A stretch of DNA of 64,000 nt from Hypericum androsaemum (GCA_963995505.1 OZ023193.1:2232001-2296000), one strand, 5' to 3'. Shown: positions 50,018 to 61,411, counted from the first letter of the stretch. The notes: a model not told the origin generated them from the sequence alone. Program-made: numbers and translations.

Positions 50018-50957
50018 AGTTTTATTTTAGGAGTTACCTATCTCATTTGTTTCTATCCAATGCTCTAAATAAAATCAAAAGATAAAGATATTTTAGTACT
50101 TTGTATTGTATGATATAGACACTTTGCACCTCTTATTATCAAAATACTCTCAAAATTACTATATATTTAAGTAAATTTAACTTTTTATTTATTATATGAC
50201 ACAATTACGTGGCAATTACTTAATGATGCGGATAATAAGTAAGTCAAAATAATAACAAAAAGAATCATGTTAAGTGTTTCTCCTTCCCGAAACAATGTAG
50301 TGTCCTCCATGGTCTCCCAATCAAACGAGAACCTAAACTTCTCACAGGGCTTGATAACTTTCTTCTTCGGCTTCTTCGACCCCAGGTACTAAAGGAGCAC
50401 CTCCAGCTCCTTATCCCTCTCCCTCTCCGCGAGCTTCTCCGCCCTCTCCCTTGCCTTCTCCTCCGCCTCGCGCTCCCTTTCCCGGTCCCGCTCCCTCCTC
50501 CTCTCCGACTCACGATCCCTTGACGTCCTCTCCCGCTCCCTATCCCTGTCCCTGTCGCGGGAGAAGCGGTCTGGATCGGAGGACTTACCGGAGACGGAAG
50601 GGTCCGCGGAGGCGTTCAATTGGGGAAGGAGAAGCTTAGGTTCTCTTTCGATTGGCAATTACTTGATAAAGTTTAGGTTCTCGTTGGACAAAAAAAAAGA
50701 ATACTAAAATAATAAGGAAAACGTTTGTTTCGGCAAGGAAAAAAAATTAACATAATTTTATCACTATTTTGAATCATTTATTATCCACTTCATCAAGTAA
50801 TTATCACGTGAGCGTGTCATATTAACTCTGGTAAATAGAAAGTTAGATTTACTTAAATACATTATAGTTTTATGAATATTTTGATAATAGGAAGTGCAAA
50901 GTATCTATATCCTATAATACAAGATATTAAAGTATTTTTATCCTAAAATCAAACTCA
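50018..50957. mobile_element. TIR element carrying a helicase gene fragment
   Basis: The left arm (about 50018-50245) and right arm (about 50730-50957) are inverted copies over some 200 bases: AGTTTTATTTTAGGA versus AGTTTGATTTTAGGA, ACACTTTGCACCTCTTATTA versus ATACTTTGCACTTCCTATTA, ATTTAAGTAAATTTAACTTT versus ATTTAAGTAAATCTAACTTT. Between them sits a piece of a DEAD-box helicase gene. No transposase is present. I found no target-site duplication, so the outer limits are approximate and the superfamily is inferred as Mutator-like. Confidence 0.7.
50290..50625 (-). pseudogene. PRP28/RH21-type DEAD-box helicase N-terminal fragment
   Basis: Seen: an Arg/Asp/Glu dipeptide-rich frame (RDRDRERER, ERERDKELE), then an in-frame TAG at 50391-50389, then [18 protein letters not shown] and [12 protein letters not shown]. 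Known: this order, an RD/RE-rich leader running into YLGSKKPKK and KFRFSFDWE, is that of the U5 snRNP helicase PRP28 (Arabidopsis RH21). The stop sits where the family has Gln (EQYLGS), consistent with CAG to TAG. No helicase core motifs follow, because the sequence passes into the left inverted repeat of the element at 50018. It is a captured, non-functional piece. Confidence 0.75.
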
Positions 50958-51982
50958 CTTACACCTTCAACATACTAGCTTTAATTTGTAGGGGATATGT
51001 GAAGATAAATAATACGCTCCTTTATAGTGACACCTAACCTGCCGGTAATTATGAAAGAATTAAGCGGATGATTAGTGAAAATCTGAAGTAATTTATAATG
51101 ATTCTTTCGGACTAAATGAAATTAGACCATAAACGTACCATCTCTATTTTTTTTGCGGTTGGAGACAATGATTTAGTATTTTGAATTACGACAGGTTCAT
51201 CCTTATACTTTGCGGGGGAGAAATTAAACTATGGGGCCCGCACACTATATTGTTTAGTGCCAAACTAGAACGTTAGATTCCTTTAGTGGCCAATTAATTC
51301 CTTAACTTTCTCTTACTTTTAAGTTGTCTGGCCACGTCTACGCCTTTGATTAGATTATATCCTATGCATATGCTCTCGTTAACTTCTAAATTTAATTAAT
51401 ATCAAATGCTTGTCAAAAAGTATTTATAACTAATCGTGTAGGAGATTTTGACTTATTATTAGGCATCTTAGGTATTTATTGACTAACGGGTAGTTTCAAA
51501 TTTCTAGATTTGTTCGCACTAGTCACTAACTTGATTTATAACAACAAGGTTAATCTTTAGGTTTGATCGTAGGAGCTGAGTACAACTTGTTGCGACGAGT
51601 TTTGGTTTTGTAAACGTGCGACGTGTGAATAAAACAATAAGTCGCACATGTCCAATCTATTTTATTATCATGTTCGAACTTTTATATACAAAAGAAATTT
51701 GGGATAATAAGTGTGTACTTTCAAGTTTGAACACTTATAAACAAATAAACTATATTTATAATTAATAATGTGTTAATCTTTAACACTTTCGAGACAAATT
51801 TTGGTTAATTGGGAGCTGATTTCCCTTGAATATCACAACCAGTTCTCATCATCTTGTTTTGGAGACGAACTGATGAGATGAGGCCTTGATTAATGTACAA
51901 ATAAATGCCATCAATTCAAATAGTAAGAAATTCAATTTTTGTTAAATTGTTTTCGAAAACGACTGTTTTTAGTCATGATCAT

Positions 51983-52411
51983 AGTTTTAAAAAATATGGT
52001 CCGACCGGTTGGAACGCAAAACGGGCACAAGACCGGGTCGTTTTTAGGCTTTTGATCGGGGTCTGTACTAACCGGATCAAATCTGGTCGGACCGGCCAAT
52101 TTTGAGGTCCACCCTAACCGGTCGAACCCGGTTAGTACAAAAAAGGGCGAAATTGACTTTTTTGTAGTTTTCGAGGAAAAAAATTGATTTGCAAGTTTAT
52201 AAAGTAATAAATAAATAAATAAAGTAGATTTATAGAGTGGGGAGATAAAAAATTAAGTATACTTTTTTTATGAAAAATAAGTATATTTTAACCTACATAT
52301 ATATATTATTTAAAATATTTTAAAAAAATATTTTTGGTCCGACCAGTTTGACCAACCGACCAAAAAAACGGTAGGAATTCTGGGTCGTAGCTCCGGACCG
52401 GGTTTTAAAAC
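51983..52411. mobile_element. Mutator-like MITE, GGTCCGACC family, 9 bp TSD
   Basis: CATGATCAT flanks the element (51974-51982 and 52412-52420). Left end AGTTTTAAAAAATATGGTCC and right end CTCCGGACCGGGTTTTAAAAC are inverted. Inside, the ends repeat ACCGG/CCGGTC words and the centre is AT-rich. No coding sequence. Confidence 0.8.
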
Positions 52412-52523
52412 CATGATCATGATATCATAATTTTACCAAAAAATACTAGGAACGGAGTTCAAAAAAGCTGGCCATCAAATTCATGTTCTACTTTTAGACT
52501 TGTAGCTCTTATGTCTTTTTTTT

Positions 52524-52692
52524 GGTTTTGGATTGAGTGAGGACAACATAAAAGTGGAGAGAATTTGGTTTGGACCATTAGATTTTATTAAAAATCGTGT
52601 CTACAAATTTAATATTTATTAAAAATTGTGTCTATAACTAAAATCACTTGATCTATTTCAGTAGGGACAAATCTTGTCCCACTAAATCCAAC
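52524..52692 (+). mobile_element. Short diverged relative of the 22 bp-repeat MITE
   Basis: Ends GGTTTTGGATTGAGTGAGGA and TTGTCCCACTAAATCCAAC are inverted and resemble the 35441/48219 family. CTTTTTTT flanks both sides (from 52515 and 52693). The internal repeat string has been lost; instead AAAATTGTGTCTAYAA-like words occur twice. Confidence 0.5.
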
Positions 52693-52829
52693 CTTTTTTT
52701 AGGACAAAGTAGGTCTTGTCGATTGCAAACAAATACTGGACCCAGGTAGGGCCTATAGGCTACATCAGATTTTTTTTTTTGATTTTTTCAAACCCTAGGA
52801 GATAATCTGGCCGCAAAACATATTATATA

Positions 52830-53802
52830 GGGAAAAGTCTACTTTAGTACCCTGTAGTATCGCAAAAAATCAAGTCAGTACTCTGTGGCATAAAATGTAT
52901 CAATTGAGTCATACTTATTCCAATTAACATCAATTAGAGGCCCGGACAGCTGCCTGGACCTGCCCGAACCTACCCGACCCCTACCCGAACTATGTGGCCA
53001 GCCACGTCACCAAATTTTGATGATGTGGCGCCACGTGGAGAGGAGGAGGAGGAGGACGCGGGGAGGAGGACGCAGGGGGAGGAGGAGGAGGAGGAGGACG
53101 CGGGGGGAGGAGGACGCGGGGAGGAGGAGGAGGAGGAGGAGGAGGAGGACGCGGGGAGGAGGAGGAGGAGGAGTAGGACGCGGGGGGAGGAGGAGGACGC
53201 GGGGAGGACGCGGGGGGAGGAGGAGGAGGAGGACGCGGGGAGGAGGAGGAGGAGGAGGAGGACGCGGGAGGAGGAGGAGGAGGAGGAGTAGGACGCGGGG
53301 GGAGGAGGAGGACGCGGGGAGGACGCGGGGGGAGGAGGAGGAGGAGGACGCGGGGAGGAGGAGGAGGAGGAGGAGGACGCGGGGGGAGGAGGAGGAGGAG
53401 GAGGACGCGGGGGGAGGAGGAGGAGGAGGAGGAGGAGGACGCGGGGGGAGGAGGCGGAGGAGGAGGAGGAGGAGGAGGGGAGGAGGAGGACGCGGGGGGA
53501 GGAGGAGGAGGAAGAGGAGGAGGAGGAGGAGGAGGAGGAGGGGAGGAGGAGGAGGAGGAGGAGGGGAGGAGGAGGAGGGAAGGAGATGGATGTCCACGTG
53601 GCGTCACGTCATCAAAATTTGGTGACGTGGCTGGCCACGTAGTTCGGGCAGGGGTCGGGTAGGTTCGGGCAGGTCCGGGCAGCTGCCCGGGCCTCTAATT
53701 GATGTTAATTGGAATAAGTATGACTCAATTGATACGTTTTAAACCACAGGGTACTGACTTGATTTTTTACGATACCACAGGGTACTAAAGTGGACTTTTC
53801 CC
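52830..53802. mobile_element. 973 bp TIR element (GGGAAAAGTCC family), perfect 9 bp TSD
   Basis: TATTATATA is duplicated at 52821-52829 and 53803-53811. The terminal inverted repeats are 209 bases each (52830-53038 and 53594-53802), start GGGAAAAGTC and end at CCACGTGG, with few mismatches. The interior is a purine-rich minisatellite. It shares ends with 44243-45559 but not the interior. Long TIRs and a 9 bp TSD indicate a non-autonomous Mutator-like element, and the close similarity of its two arms suggests recent activity. Confidence 0.88.
53039..53583 (+). repeat. GGA-rich minisatellite core
   Basis: About 540 bases of GAGGAGGAC-GCGGGG units of variable length, almost only G, A and a few C on the plus strand. 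Both strands yield long open frames (poly-Arg/Glu or poly-Pro/Ser) that are products of the repeat and not genes. A block of about 110 bases around 53155-53225 recurs at about 53285-53345, an internal duplication. Confidence 0.9.
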
Positions 53803-54008
53803 TATTATATATAACATATTTATTTATTCATAAAGAGAGAGAGAGAGAAATAATGCCGAGCTGCTGTGTATACTTCTGAGAAAACTTATTCGCATTATGC
53901 AATATGTATTGAAATATATAAACGGATTATACCGGATATCCTTACCCTTTTGTTCCCGAAAAGGAAATGTTATAAACGGATACCCTTGTCATACATTCAA
54001 CTTATAAT

Positions 54009-55584
54009 CAATGTTTTAAAAAACATATCCGGAGACCAATTGGATTTTCTCAATGTTTCGGTCCTACAAGTTGAATTCTCAGTCGTATCGAATATTTTTT
54101 ATAGAATATTATATAGTTTATTATGACTAGTTAGTCTAACCAAATAAGTAGGCACTTTTAAATCAGCTGAAATGACCAATCCAACTATCTTCTAAAGTTT
54201 TGTATGGAAAATGTTAGTGCCCGAACACGACCAACATGTTAGGCTCCGATTTTTAAAACAATACTTATAATAGAACGCCATCGCTTCCACCTGCTACGTG
54301 ACCAAAAGCCTGATCAGAATAAATAAGTACACATGGCAATATAACAGCATTATCAATAGGAGAAATTACTCTGAAGTTTGATTTTATTATATTTTTGAAT
54401 CTATAAATAATATTTTTTTTGTTATTGAAATGACAAAAATATCCCTTAGAACAAAAACAAAAAACCACTTATGTCATATCTTCTTCAGCCTCCCCCAACA
54501 GCTCCCCAATTAAAGAAAAGAAACCCCAAGCTCCTCCGCCTTATCCTTCACTTTGCAGTGAACCCATGGGATTGACAATTGAGAAACCCTAACAATGCAA
54601 TTGACGATTGAGACCGTACTGGGAGATTCGAACATGAAGGTGACGGTATCGTCGTCGGCTTTGATAGTAATGATATCGTCGTTGCCGGCGCAGCGGAGCA
54701 GCTTGGAGACGTTGGCGATGTTCATCCCGATGGAGAGGTTGCGGTCACAGCGGAAGTGCTCGAACCCCTCGCAGCGAAGCAGAAGCGCCACCAGCACCAT
54801 GTAGCTCGAGTCCATCGCCTGTAGAGAGAACCCTGTCGAAGTTCGAGTCGTTCACCAGGTCCTTTATCGCCTCCAGAACCTTCTTCAATAGCGACCCCTG
54901 CACCAGCCGAAGCTCAAGCATCTTGTCGTCTCATTCAAACACAAACGCCATAAACACCAATTCCCCCTTTTTAATTTAATCCTTTCCTCCTCTTCCGGCC
55001 AGAATATTAAATCCCCAGTTTATGTTACAGCTCGTCGACGATGACCCCCATGACCGGGAAACCCAGATGTTCCAAAACCCTCAAGCGAAACCATTTTCGT
55101 TGTCGTCAGAGTGGGAGATTGATTGGGGATTATACAGGGTTTGGAAAGGTGCTCCACTTCCAGGAATGTGCTCGTCGCCGCCACTGACCTTTCCAGCTCA
55201 CCAAGGGGAAAGTTCGCGAGTTCACTGCGACCTCGTCGAGAGAGCCGTCCGTCGTGTACGACGGGCTGGGAAGGTTCTGTCTCCGGGAGTTGTACTGGTT
55301 GGCGCTGAGGCCGATCTCTAATTCGGCATTCGACCTCTTGTTCATGGCGAAATCCCTAATTCGGCGATGGCAGGGGTTAAAGTTCTGGGTTTAGTTCATG
55401 GATGCAAGGGCCTCTTGTTCATGGCCCGGATGATTTTAATTGAAGTTAATTGTTGAAGTTAAGGAATAATTTTAATTAAAATATATATATAAATCTCTAA
55501 TCTAACTGGTCGGACCAGTTGACCCGGAGAACGGACCAAAATTCGAGTCGCTCTCCGGGTTATTTTTTGAAAACAATGGTAGGG
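54009..55584. mobile_element. Possible carrier element around the PCNA fragment
   Basis: The left CAATGTTTTAAAAAACATAT followed by CCGGAG and the complement of the right end, CATTGTTTTCAAAAAATAAC followed by CCGGAG, are similar over about 26 bases and resemble the GGTCCGACC family ends (GGTCGGACCAGTTGACC lies at about 55509). No target-site duplication was found, so the unit is tentative. Confidence 0.35.
54621..54921 (-). pseudogene. PCNA: PCNA 5' gene fragment with a frameshift
   Basis: Seen: from ATG at 54921 the frame opens [20 protein letters not shown] and DLVNDSNFD. It then shifts: the next family residues [12 protein letters not shown] resume in another frame, followed by [28 protein letters not shown] and TVTFMFESP, where similarity stops at 54621. 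Known: this is the N-terminal DNA-clamp domain of plant PCNA. About three residues (the CSA of the family) are missing at the shift, which an 11-base deletion between two GAC triplets would explain. The rest of the clamp (about 60 percent) is absent, so it is a dead fragment. Confidence 0.85.
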
Positions 55585-56084
55585 AACAATGTGTGAAAAA
55601 AGATTCTGTACATAATCGATGGGCCTCTGGAGTTTAACTGTAGCGAGGTCAATGGGCCAGTCTGGCCCAATTAAAGGCACAAATATAATACAACTGGACT
55701 GCGTATCCCATACAAGAAAAACCCTACACCCCCACCTGCCTCTCCCCCACCTGCCTCTCTCCGGCTCTCCCCCTTCCTGCCTCTCCACCACTCTCCCACC
55801 TGCCTCTCTACCATGTCACGGGCAAAAGCTTTCCAAGTCATGCGATGAGCTCATCTGGTATAAAAATTTTAATTTAGTCAATAAATTTTCAATTAGTTTC
55901 CTAACTCACTATTTTTTCTTTCAGGATAGATTAGCCAAAGAACGTATTAATCATAGGTCGACCGTGTTCCACATCCTCCATGAATACAACTCATCTATAG
56001 TAAGAAGTTTCAAGATTCATCACGACTATTTGGCTGAACGATGCAATCCGAAGAACTTTTTTCTTTCACGCCTCTCTATCGCTT
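55585..56084. other. Intergenic with CT-rich tract
   Basis: Contains several CCACCTGCCTCTC-type words at 55730-55810 and a frame on the plus strand (about 55925-56128) with no family I recognise. It leads into the tandem array. Confidence 0.4.
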
Positions 56085-59000
56085 ACCAGAAAATAAAAGA
56101 TTCAAAACTAAACAAACCAAAAAAATAGTAAATGAAGCGTATGGTTAGAATTGATATTTGAGGCATATTTATACTATGAAAAGATTACTCGTTATTATAT
56201 GGCCGTCTTTGGGATTATTTTGAATGGTGTTAACTAATGAATGTCTCGCCAGTATTAGACCACAAAAGATTCAATTGTCCGAACAATGAAAAATTATGGC
56301 ATATATCATAAAACTTCAATATCTCTAAACATATCTCATCTTGTAGTCATTTTGCCGTTAGTTGCTGTCCTTTTGAAAGGTTAAATACTTAAAAGTTAAA
56401 TTTTTATATGTAGGTTTAATAACCTTATTAGTTGGGTCAAAAAATTGAAAAATATTATTAGATATTTTTGTACGGTCTGTGTATTTTATTGATAGGTAAT
56501 ATGTGCGGTCATGCTGCAAAATTGGTAGGAATTCCAGCCTGGACACCAAGCAAAGAGAAGGCGAGGATAGAGTAGAGCGGTTTGTTGACTCAAGAGACAT
56601 TTTTTTGAAGTCAGATGTTCATTACAATATATCTATGCTCATCAAGATTATGTAAGTAATGGATGATTTTGTTTGTTTTCGTTTTATCTTGATTGCGATC
56701 GGGAGTGTTGATTTGATATAGTGAATAGTAACTTGATATATACTAATTACATGTGATCTAATTAATTATATTATACTATGTATCCACTCAAATTATTTTC
56801 GAATCGCTTGAGAAGATGAGAATTTGAAACATGTTGAATCGCACGCTTTAGTTCCTTTTTCCTGAAATAAATTGGATTTGTATGGATCCCACGGAATGGC
56901 AATACTACTACCTGCATTTGCATTGTGCACAATGTTAAGTTCTTTAGCAATAATAGGGAAAGATCAGAAAATCAAACATTCAAAACAAAACAAAACAAAA
57001 AAAAAGAGTAAATGAAGCGTATAGTTAGAATTGATGTTTGAGGCGTATTACACCATAAAAATATTACTCATTGTTATGTGACTGTCTTTGGGGTTATTTT
57101 GAATAGTGTTAACCAATGAATATCTCACCAGTATTAGATCTCAAAAGAGTTCAATTGTCTGAACAATGAAAGATTGTGGCATATATCATAAAACTTCAAT
57201 ATCTCCAAACATAACATATGTTGTAGCCCCTTTGCCGTTAGTTGCTGCCATTTAAAAGGTTAAATACTTAAAAGTTTAATTTTTATATGTAGGTTTAATA
57301 ACCATATTAGTTGGGTCATAAAATTGAAAAATATTATTAGATATTTTTGTACGGTCTGTGTGTTTTATCGATAGGTAATATGTTCGATCATGCTACAAAA
57401 ATGGTAGGAATTCCAGCCTGGACACCAAGCAAAGAGAAGGCGTGGACAGAATAGAGCGGGTTGTTGACTCAAGAGACATTGTTTTGAAGTCAGATGTTGA
57501 TTGCAATATATCTATGCTCATCAAGATTCTGTTTGTAATGGATGATTTTATTTTTTTTCTTATTATCTTGATTGCGATCTGGAGTGTTGATTTGGTATGG
57601 TGAATAGTGATTTGATATATACTAATTCCATGCGATCTAATTAATACTATTATACTATGTATCTACTAAAATTGTTTTAGAATCGCTTGAAAATATGGGA
57701 ATTTGAAACATGTTGAATAGAACGCTTTAGTTCATTTTTCCTGAAATAAATTGGATTTGCATGGATTTTATGAAATGACAACACTACTACTTGCATTTGC
57801 AATGTGCACAATGTTAAGTTTTTTAGCAACAATAGAGAAAGATCAGAAAATCAAGCATTCAAAACAAAAAAATAGTAAATAAAGCGTATGGTTAGAATTG
57901 ATGTTTGAGGCTTATTTATACCATGAAAAGATTACTCATTGTTATGTAGCTGTCTTTGGGGTTATTTTGGATGGTCTTAACCAATGAATGTCTCGCCAGT
58001 ATTAGACCTCAAAAAAGTTCAATTGTCTGAATAATGAAAGATTGTGGCATATATCATAAAACTTCAATATCTCAAAATATATCTCATATTGTAGCCTCTT
58101 TGCCGTTAGTTACTACCAATTTGAAAGGTTAAATACTTAAAAGTTAAAATTTTATTTGTAGGTTTAATAACCATATTAGTTGGGTCATAAAATTGAAAAA
58201 TATTATTAGATATTTTTGTACGGTCTATGTGTTTTATCGATAGTTAATATGTGCGGTCATGCTGCAAAAATGGTAGAAATTCTACCCTGGACACCAAGCA
58301 AAGAGAAGGCGGAGACAGAATAGAGCGGGTTGTTGACTCAAGAGACATTGTTTTGAAGTCAAATGTTGATTAGAATATATCTATGCTCATCAAGATTCTG
58401 TAAGTAATGGATGATTTTGTTTGTTTTCTTATTATCTTGATTGTGATTGGGAGTGTTGATTTGGTATGGTGAATAGTGACTTGATATATACTAATTCCAT
58501 GTGATTTAATTAATTATATTATATTGTGTATCCACTAAAATTATTTTCGAAGCGCTTGAAAAGATGAGGATTTGAAACATGTTGAATTGCACGCTTTAGT
58601 TCTTTTTTTCTGAAATAAATTAGATTTGCATGGATCCCTCGGAATGGCAACATTGCTACTTGCATTTGCATTGTGCACAATGTTAAGTTCTTTAGCAACA
58701 ACAGGAAAAGATCAGAAAATCAAGCATTCAAAACTAAACAAAACAAAAAAATAGTAAATGAAGTGTATGGTTAGAATTGATGTTTGAGGCGTATTTATAC
58801 CATGAAAATATTACTCATTGTTATGTGGCCGTCTTTGGGGTTATTTTGAATGGTGTTAACCAATGAATGTCTCGCCAATATTAGACCTCAAAAGAGTTCA
58901 ATTGTCTGAACAATGAGAAATTATGGCATATAGCATAAAATTTCAATATCTCCAAACATATCCCATGTTTTAACCCCTTTGCTGTTAGTTGCTGCCCATT

Positions 59001-59915
59001 TGAAAGGTTAAATACTTAAAAGTTAAATTTTTATTTGTAGGTTTAATAACCATATTAGTTGGGTCATAAATTGAAAAATAGTATTAGATATTTTTGTACG
59101 GTCTATGTGTTTTATCGATTGGTAATATGTGCGGTCATGCTGCAAAAATGGTAGGAATTTCAGCCTGGACACCAAGCAAAGTGATGGTGGGGATGGAGTA
59201 GAGCGGCTTGTTGACTCAAGAGACATTGTTTTGAAGTAAGATGTTGATTGCAATATATCTATGCTCATAAAGATTCTGTAAGTAATGGATGATTTCGTTG
59301 ATTTTATTATTATCTTGATTGCGATCGGAAGTATTGATTTGGTATGGTAAATAGTGACTTGATATATTAATTCCATGCGATCGAATTAATTGTATTATAC
59401 TATGTATACACTGAAATTATTTTCGAATCGCTTGAGAAGATGAGAAGTTGAAACATTTTTTAGTTCATTTTTCCTGAAATAAATTAGATTTGCATGGATT
59501 TCACATAATGGCAATACTGCTACGTGCATTTGTATTGAGCACAATGTTAAGTTCTTTAGCAATGACCAGAAAATCAAGTATTCAAAACTAAACAAAACAA
59601 AAAATGAGAAAATGAAGCGTATGGTTAGAATTGATGTTCGAGGCATATTTATACCATGAAAAGATTACTCATTGTTATGTAGCCTTTTTGGGGTTATTTT
59701 GAATGGTGTTAACCAATTAATGTCTCGCCAATATTAGACCTCAAAAGAGTTCTATTGTCCGAATAATAAAAGATTATGGCATATAGCATAAAACTTCAAT
59801 ATATCCAAACATATCTCATATTGTAGCACATTTGCCGTTAGTTGCTGCCCATTTGAAATGTTAAATACATAAAAGTTAAATTTTTATTTGTAGGTTTAAT
59901 AACCATATTTGGTAT
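56085..59915 (+). repeat. Tandem array of 0.87 kb units (about 4.4 copies)
   Basis: The landmark AATGAAGCGTATGGTTAGAA or a near variant begins at 56131, 57011, 57878, 58757 and 59611, giving unit lengths of 880, 867, 879 and 854 bases. Each full unit also carries CTTCAATATCTC, CAGCCTGGACACCAAGCAAA (except for small changes), TGTTGACTCAAGAGACATT and TTGTGCACAATGTTAAG. Within each, after a TAGGTAATATG, a short frame reads CGHAAK-VGIPAWTPSKEK before a stop, like a residue of an exon. The fifth unit is cut at about 59915 by the next element. Orientation is head to tail. Confidence 0.9.
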
Positions 59916-61226
59916 ATTTCATGCTCGCTCCCCTGTATTTCGGTAATCAATTAAAAACTCCCCGAGGTTTGGTTTTATTATACTCTCAGATCCCTCGCTG
60001 ACGTCAGCGATCAAAATATTATTATTTGATTACTAAAATGATCATTATACCCTTGGTCTGATCAACTAAAACCTCCGGTCATCTTCTCCGATCGTTTTTC
60101 CGACGAACCAAAAATCAAAATCAAAATAAAAAAGTCAGACCTCAAAAACAGATCTGGGGTCATTCGATTCCAACGCCGGACTCCGACTGCCAAGTGCCGA
60201 CCAAGGTAATGGAACTCATGGATCCCAGCGAGTCCCTCCTCCTCGTTTTCCTCCCCTCCTGCGCCCAACCCCTATGACGTCGTCTGCGCCATTCTCCAAG
60301 AGCAACAGAGCGTATCCCAAAATCGATTGTTATACCCATAGAAGAATCGACGCTGTGACCCAAAATCACAAACCCAAACTCGGGGTGCCACCATCCTGAC
60401 AGCGAGCATCTTTTTTTCTCAAAGATCTGGAAGCTGTCGTCGACCCAGAAGGTGCGACACTGAAAGGGAACGCCGACGAGGTTGAGGTGCACCCGACATC
60501 GGGGTCTGTGGAGAGGCGGCCGGCGGCCCTCATCTAGTTAAGATCACCATTGCAAGAAACCATCTGGTACCCATTGTTCTCATAAACCCTTGAAACAGCC
60601 ATAAAGACACTAAATTACCATCTGGGCACCCATAAAAATCTGATCTTTACAATAAAGACTCACTCTTTGGAGGCAGAACCCGGACCAGTGGCGAAGGGAG
60701 GAGCAAGGCCGACGATGATGAAGAAGAAGAAGGGTCTATCTGAAAGCAAAAAGATGGCCACCCTTTGAGGATGTGTGGGCCCCACATCTCCCCGACGGTG
60801 GTGAGCTGGACTATGCAGGTCCACGCCAGAACCGTTGTCGTCGCGCATATCATCCACATCTTCGTCCTCGACGACCTAATCCCGCCGGCATCGGCTGCCG
60901 CGCGCTTCAATTTCGCAACCTTCATCGAAACCCAGTTGCTCTCTACCTTGCACATTCCCCTCCCACGCCCCGACGATCGGTCGTCCGCTGCTGACGGGCA
61001 ATGCGGGATCGGGACCCAGTTGAGATCCAACCGTGAAGAAATTTAATGGGGTTTTGAAGAAGGTAGTTTTTTTTCTTAGGATATTTTTGTTATTTCCATG
61101 ACAAAAAATGAAAAAATATCTGCTGACGTCAATGAGGGGCTGAGAATATAATAAAATTAAACCTCGAGAAATTTTTAGTCGATTATCGAAAGACATAGAG
61201 TGAGAGATGAATATGCCAAATACCGA
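59915..61226. mobile_element. TIR element carrying a gene fragment
   Basis: The left CCCCGAGGTTTGGTTTTATT then ATACTCTCAGATCCCTCGCTGACGTC (read at 59958-60010) is mirrored by the complement of the right end, CTCGAGGTTTAATTTTATTA then TATTCTCAGCCCCTCATTGACGTC (61175-61120). The arms extend for about 95 bases to GGTAT at each outer edge. The interior is GC-rich and gene-like. The left edge interrupts the tandem array. No clear target duplication. A related right arm lies at about 47925-48060. Confidence 0.6.
60743..60955 (-). pseudogene. Probable O-fucosyltransferase N-terminal fragment
   Basis: Seen: an open stretch on the minus strand reads MCKVESN, KVAKLKRAAADAGG, then a hydrophobic span MWMICATTTVLAWTCIVQL followed by TTVGEMWGPHILKGWPSFC. 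Known (recalled family pattern): plant GT106-type O-fucosyltransferases begin with a cytosolic tail, one signal-anchor helix and a GE-WGPRVLKGWPSC motif. No catalytic region follows; the frame runs into Ser-rich sequence inside the transposon. The family call rests on this one motif and should be tested by search. Confidence 0.5.
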
Positions 61227-61411
61227 GAGTCTGAGCCTAATTATCCTTTTATTGACCTGGCCAATTGCATTTGCCACCCCTGGCCTAGTGGGCCCACTAC
61301 TAGAACCAAATGTGGGTTTCAGACTTAAGTATCATATCAGCACTGTGAGACCCACAACTGAATCTAAAAGTTTAATGCAAAATGAGTAATTCGCTAGTCT
61401 TAATTAGATCT

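Noticed and set aside
52990..53625. Four overlapping frames of about 100-205 codons on both strands (poly-Pro/Ser and poly-Arg/Glu)
   Set aside because: They are the forced translation of the GGA minisatellite inside a transposon; no start context, no family, and open frames on both strands at once.
54510..54815. Functional short PCNA-like protein from an internal ATG
   Set aside because: The frame starts inside the domain, lacks the first strands and ends in unrelated sequence after FESP; a clamp cannot be formed.
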